From contig DAOWHI010000150.1 in NCBI GenBank assembly GCA_030641505.1, forward strand, positions 1 through 7,132: a stretch of DNA of 7,132 nucleotides, given 5' to 3'. Positions 5,161 through 7,132 of the stretch are shown piece after piece. This DNA is from Gemmatimonadota bacterium (GTDB taxonomy: Bacteria > Gemmatimonadota > Gemmatimonadetes > JACCXV01 > JAHWKZ01). The notes beneath the pieces are model-generated. The model was not told the origin of the DNA and did not search any database. It saw nothing but the letters and a program-made list of their open reading frames with translations. A program made the translations under genes and the position numbers. The first letter of the stretch is position 1. Each line of letters begins with the position of its first letter.

Positions 5161-7002
5161 TTACTCGGTCAGCACCACCTCCGGGTCGTACATCGTGTCG
5201 ATCAGGTGGTTGTATTTCTCCTCGATCACCCGCCGCTTGACCTTGAGCGTCGGGGTCAACTCGCCGGCTTCGATCGTGAAATCCTCGGCTACCAAGCAGA
5301 ACTTCTTGAGCGTCTCGTACGACGCCTTGTCGTGGTTGATCTTTTCGAGCAGCTCGTCGAATAGCGCCTGCACTTCGCCCGACTCGAGCACTACGCGCGG
5401 GTCGTCGGTCGTCATGTCGTGCTCGCGCGCGTAACGCAGCACGCTGTCCATGTTCGGCACGATCAGCACGCTGGCATACTTGCGGCGGTTGCCGACCACC
5501 ACCGCTTGGGAAACGTAGCGCGACGTCTTGAGCTCGTTCTCAAGCGGCTGGGGCGCGACGAACTTGCCGCCCGACGTCTTGATCAAGTCCTTCTTGCGAT
5601 CGGTAATTACGATGTAGCCGTCGTCGTCGATCAACCCGATGTCGCCGGTCCGGAACCAGCCGTCGGGAGACAACACTTCGGCCGTCTTCTCGGGGAGGTT
5701 GTAGTACCCCTGCATGATGTTGGGACCGCGCACCAGGATCTCACCCTCGTCGCCCGGCCGATCGGGGTCGGGTTCGATCTTTACCTCGACGTTCTCGATC
5801 GGTTTGCCGACCGTGCCAAACCGGATCGCCCCGAACGTGTTGATCGAGATCACCGGAGTCGTTTCGGTCAGCCCGTATCCTTCGAGGATCGGCATCCCGG
5901 CGGCGTAGAAGAACTTGGCGATCACCGGCGCCAACGGAGCGCCGCCTGAGACGAAAAACCGCAGCCGCCCGCCGACTAACTCGCGGAGCTTGGAGAACAC
6001 CAGCCGGTCGGCGATATGGTGCTGGAGCGCCAACCGGACGGGGATCCGCCCTCCGGCGACTCGCTTTTCGGCGTAGTCGAGCCCGATCCGGCGGGCCCAG
6101 AAGACGAGCTGCTTCTTGAAGCCACCGGCGTCGGTCGCCTTCTGGAGCACTCCCGCGTAGAGCTTCTCGTAGAGTCGCGGCACGCTCGTTATCACCGTCG
6201 GATGCACTTCGGTCATGTTGTCGATCACCGTGTCGACCGATTCGGCGTACGCGATCGTCGCCCCGGCGTGCATCATGATGTAGTAGCCGCCGGTACGCTC
6301 GAAGCTGTGCGACAACGGCAGAAACGACAGGTGCGTGTCGGTTGTCAGGATCGCCAGCGACTTGAGCCCGTCGATGACGTTCGAGACGAAGTTGTTGTGC
6401 GATAGCATGACGCCCTTGGGCTGACCGGTGGTGCCCGAGGTGTACAGGATCGACGCCGTGTGCTCGGGTTTGATCGCCGCCAGCCGCTGCTCCAACGCAC
6501 CGGGCGACGTCGAGCGGAACGCCTGACCCTGTTCGAGCAGCGATCGCGCGGTCATGACCGATGGCTCGGTCGACTCGATCGGCTCGAGCGTGATCACGTG
6601 CACAAGCGCCGGGCAACGGGCGCGCACGGCCTGGATCTTGGCCAGTTGCTCGGCGGTCGACACGAAGCACGCCACCGCGCTGCAATCGTTCAGGATGTAC
6701 TGGATCTCGTCCGGCATCAGCGAGGTGTAGATCGGCACCGACCAGGCGCCCACCGACAGCGTCGCCAGGTCGGCGAACGCCCACCCCGGTCGGTTCTCCG
6801 ATAGCAGCGCCACGCGATCGCCCTGCTGGACGCCGAGCTCGATCAGCCCGAACGCTGCCAGCTCGACTTCTTTGCGAAACTCCCGCGCCGGGATCGACGC
6901 GAACTCGCCGCCCGCCTTGTAGCGCATGAATGCCGGGTTGTCGTGGCGCTCGACGGCCTGCAGAAAGAGCTCGGGGACCGTGCGCGGAAGCGGGTGCATC
7001 AC
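5161..7002 (-). CDS. long-chain fatty-acid--CoA ligase (AMP-forming, FadD15-like)
   Basis: A 613-residue adenylate-forming enzyme that activates fatty acids to acyl-CoA via an acyl-AMP, at the inner face of the membrane, feeding beta-oxidation or lipid synthesis. The motifs are complete and in order: the P-loop YTSGTTGQPKG at 187-197; the LPLSHSFER segment at 228-236; EGYGLTETTP at 374-383; GWFRTGD at 448-454, with the ribose-binding Asp; the hinge DRKKDLIKTSGGKFVAP at 468-484; and the catalytic-lysine motif LTPTLKVKR at 582-590 (K587). Length is usual for bacterial long-chain ligases of the FadD15/FAA1 type. The start is either GTG at 7002 or the adjacent ATG at 6999; both follow the upstream stop by 1-4 nt, so translation is probably coupled. 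It is downstream of an unidentified gene in an apparent operon. Chain-length preference cannot be read from the sequence. Confidence 0.93.
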   Translation of the reverse strand: MMHPLPRTVPELFLQAVERHDNPAFMRYKAGGEFASIPAREFRKEVELAAFGLIELGVQQGDRVALLSENRPGWAFADLATLSVGAWSVPIYTSLMPDEIQYILNDCSAVACFVSTAEQLAKIQAVRARCPALVHVITLEPIESTEPSVMTARSLLEQGQAFRSTSPGALEQRLAAIKPEHTASILYTSGTTGQPKGVMLSHNNFVSNVIDGLKSLAILTTDTHLSFLPLSHSFERTGGYYIMMHAGATIAYAESVDTVIDNMTEVHPTVITSVPRLYEKLYAGVLQKATDAGGFKKQLVFWARRIGLDYAEKRVAGGRIPVRLALQHHIADRLVFSKLRELVGGRLRFFVSGGAPLAPVIAKFFYAAGMPILEGYGLTETTPVISINTFGAIRFGTVGKPIENVEVKIEPDPDRPGDEGEILVRGPNIMQGYYNLPEKTAEVLSPDGWFRTGDIGLIDDDGYIVITDRKKDLIKTSGGKFVAPQPLENELKTSRYVSQAVVVGNRRKYASVLIVPNMDSVLRYAREHDMTTDDPRVVLESGEVQALFDELLEKINHDKASYETLKKFCLVAEDFTIEAGELTPTLKVKRRVIEEKYNHLIDTMYDPEVVLTE

Positions 7003-7003
7003 C

Positions 7004-7132
7004 CTAGAACATCCAAATCTCGATGCCTCCCGAGATCTCGATGTGGTTCAGCGTCTCATCGCTGAAGCAACCCGCCACCTGCTCTACCACACCTCCAGCA
7101 CTGGACGTGCAAAAAGCGATATGATCGCGGAC
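7004..7132 (-). CDS. C-terminal 42 residues of an unidentified protein (cut by window edge)
   Basis: The minus-strand frame is open from the right edge to a TAG at 7006-7004 and encodes a tail with the segment FSDETLNHIEISGGIEIWMF at its very end. The other two minus-strand frames are closed in this stretch. The stop is one base before the GTG start of the acyl-CoA synthetase, the spacing expected within an operon, which supports a real gene. I do not recognise the family and offer no function. The 5' part lies outside the window. Confidence 0.55.
   Translation of the reverse strand, partial: VRDHIAFCTSSAGGVVEQVAGCFSDETLNHIEISGGIEIWMF

Noticed and set aside
5741..6784. A 347-codon minus-strand frame within the acyl-CoA synthetase gene
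   Set aside because: Arg/Ala-rich shadow frame; all adenylation motifs are in the synthetase frame.
7017..7043. Short direct repeat ATCTCGATG near the right edge
   Set aside because: Two 9-nt copies inside a coding frame, accounted for by repeated Ile-Glu codons; no mobile-element context.

Overview
The window is a bacterial chromosomal segment of high GC (about 62-65% in the sampled coding stretches) in which every supported gene lies on the minus strand. In transcriptional order (right to left) it holds: the last 42 codons of an unidentified gene; a long-chain acyl-CoA synthetase (FadD type); an ECF sigma factor; a medium-chain dehydrogenase/reductase (quinone-oxidoreductase-like); a short 71-residue reading frame; a secreted protein with Asp-box repeats, an M23 metallopeptidase domain and a carboxypeptidase-regulatory-like domain; a membrane-anchored zinc-finger anti-sigma factor; and the N-terminal part of DNA polymerase III subunit delta (holA), cut by the window edge. 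Protein style (zf-HC2 anti-sigma, ECF sigma, FadD, exported M23 protein) fits a free-living, high-GC bacterium from a poorly sampled phylum. I cannot name the lineage from sequence alone.

Right part (4943-7132): the unidentified 3' end stops 1 nt before the acyl-CoA synthetase start, so these two probably form an operon. After the synthetase comes a 218-nt gap with a weak hairpin and a good sigma70-type promoter (TTGACC, 16 nt, GATAAT with an upstream TG) that drives the ECF sigma gene through a leader of about 110 nt.

Middle (2948-4315): the MDR gene has clearly lower GC (43-55% in sampled 60-nt blocks) than its neighbours and sits between the sigma gene and the rest of the locus. It looks like an acquired or inserted gene. 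Just downstream is a short coding-like frame that ends in a CTGA overlap with the peptidase gene and may be the surviving 3' end of a gene whose 5' part was lost.

Left part (1-2947): the exported M23 protein most likely starts at CTG, supported by a 7-nt Shine-Dalgarno sequence, a stop/start overlap and a signal peptide beginning exactly there. A 294-nt intergenic stretch follows with an 83-nt inverted-repeat-bounded structured element, three GGAACC hexamers and an 8-bp inverted repeat next to the anti-sigma start. The anti-sigma factor is the likely partner of the ECF sigma factor 3 kb upstream. The sigma factor, the exported peptidase and the anti-sigma factor may form one envelope-response module that was split by the MDR gene; this is inference. 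No CRISPR array, tRNA, transposase or recognisable phage gene is visible.
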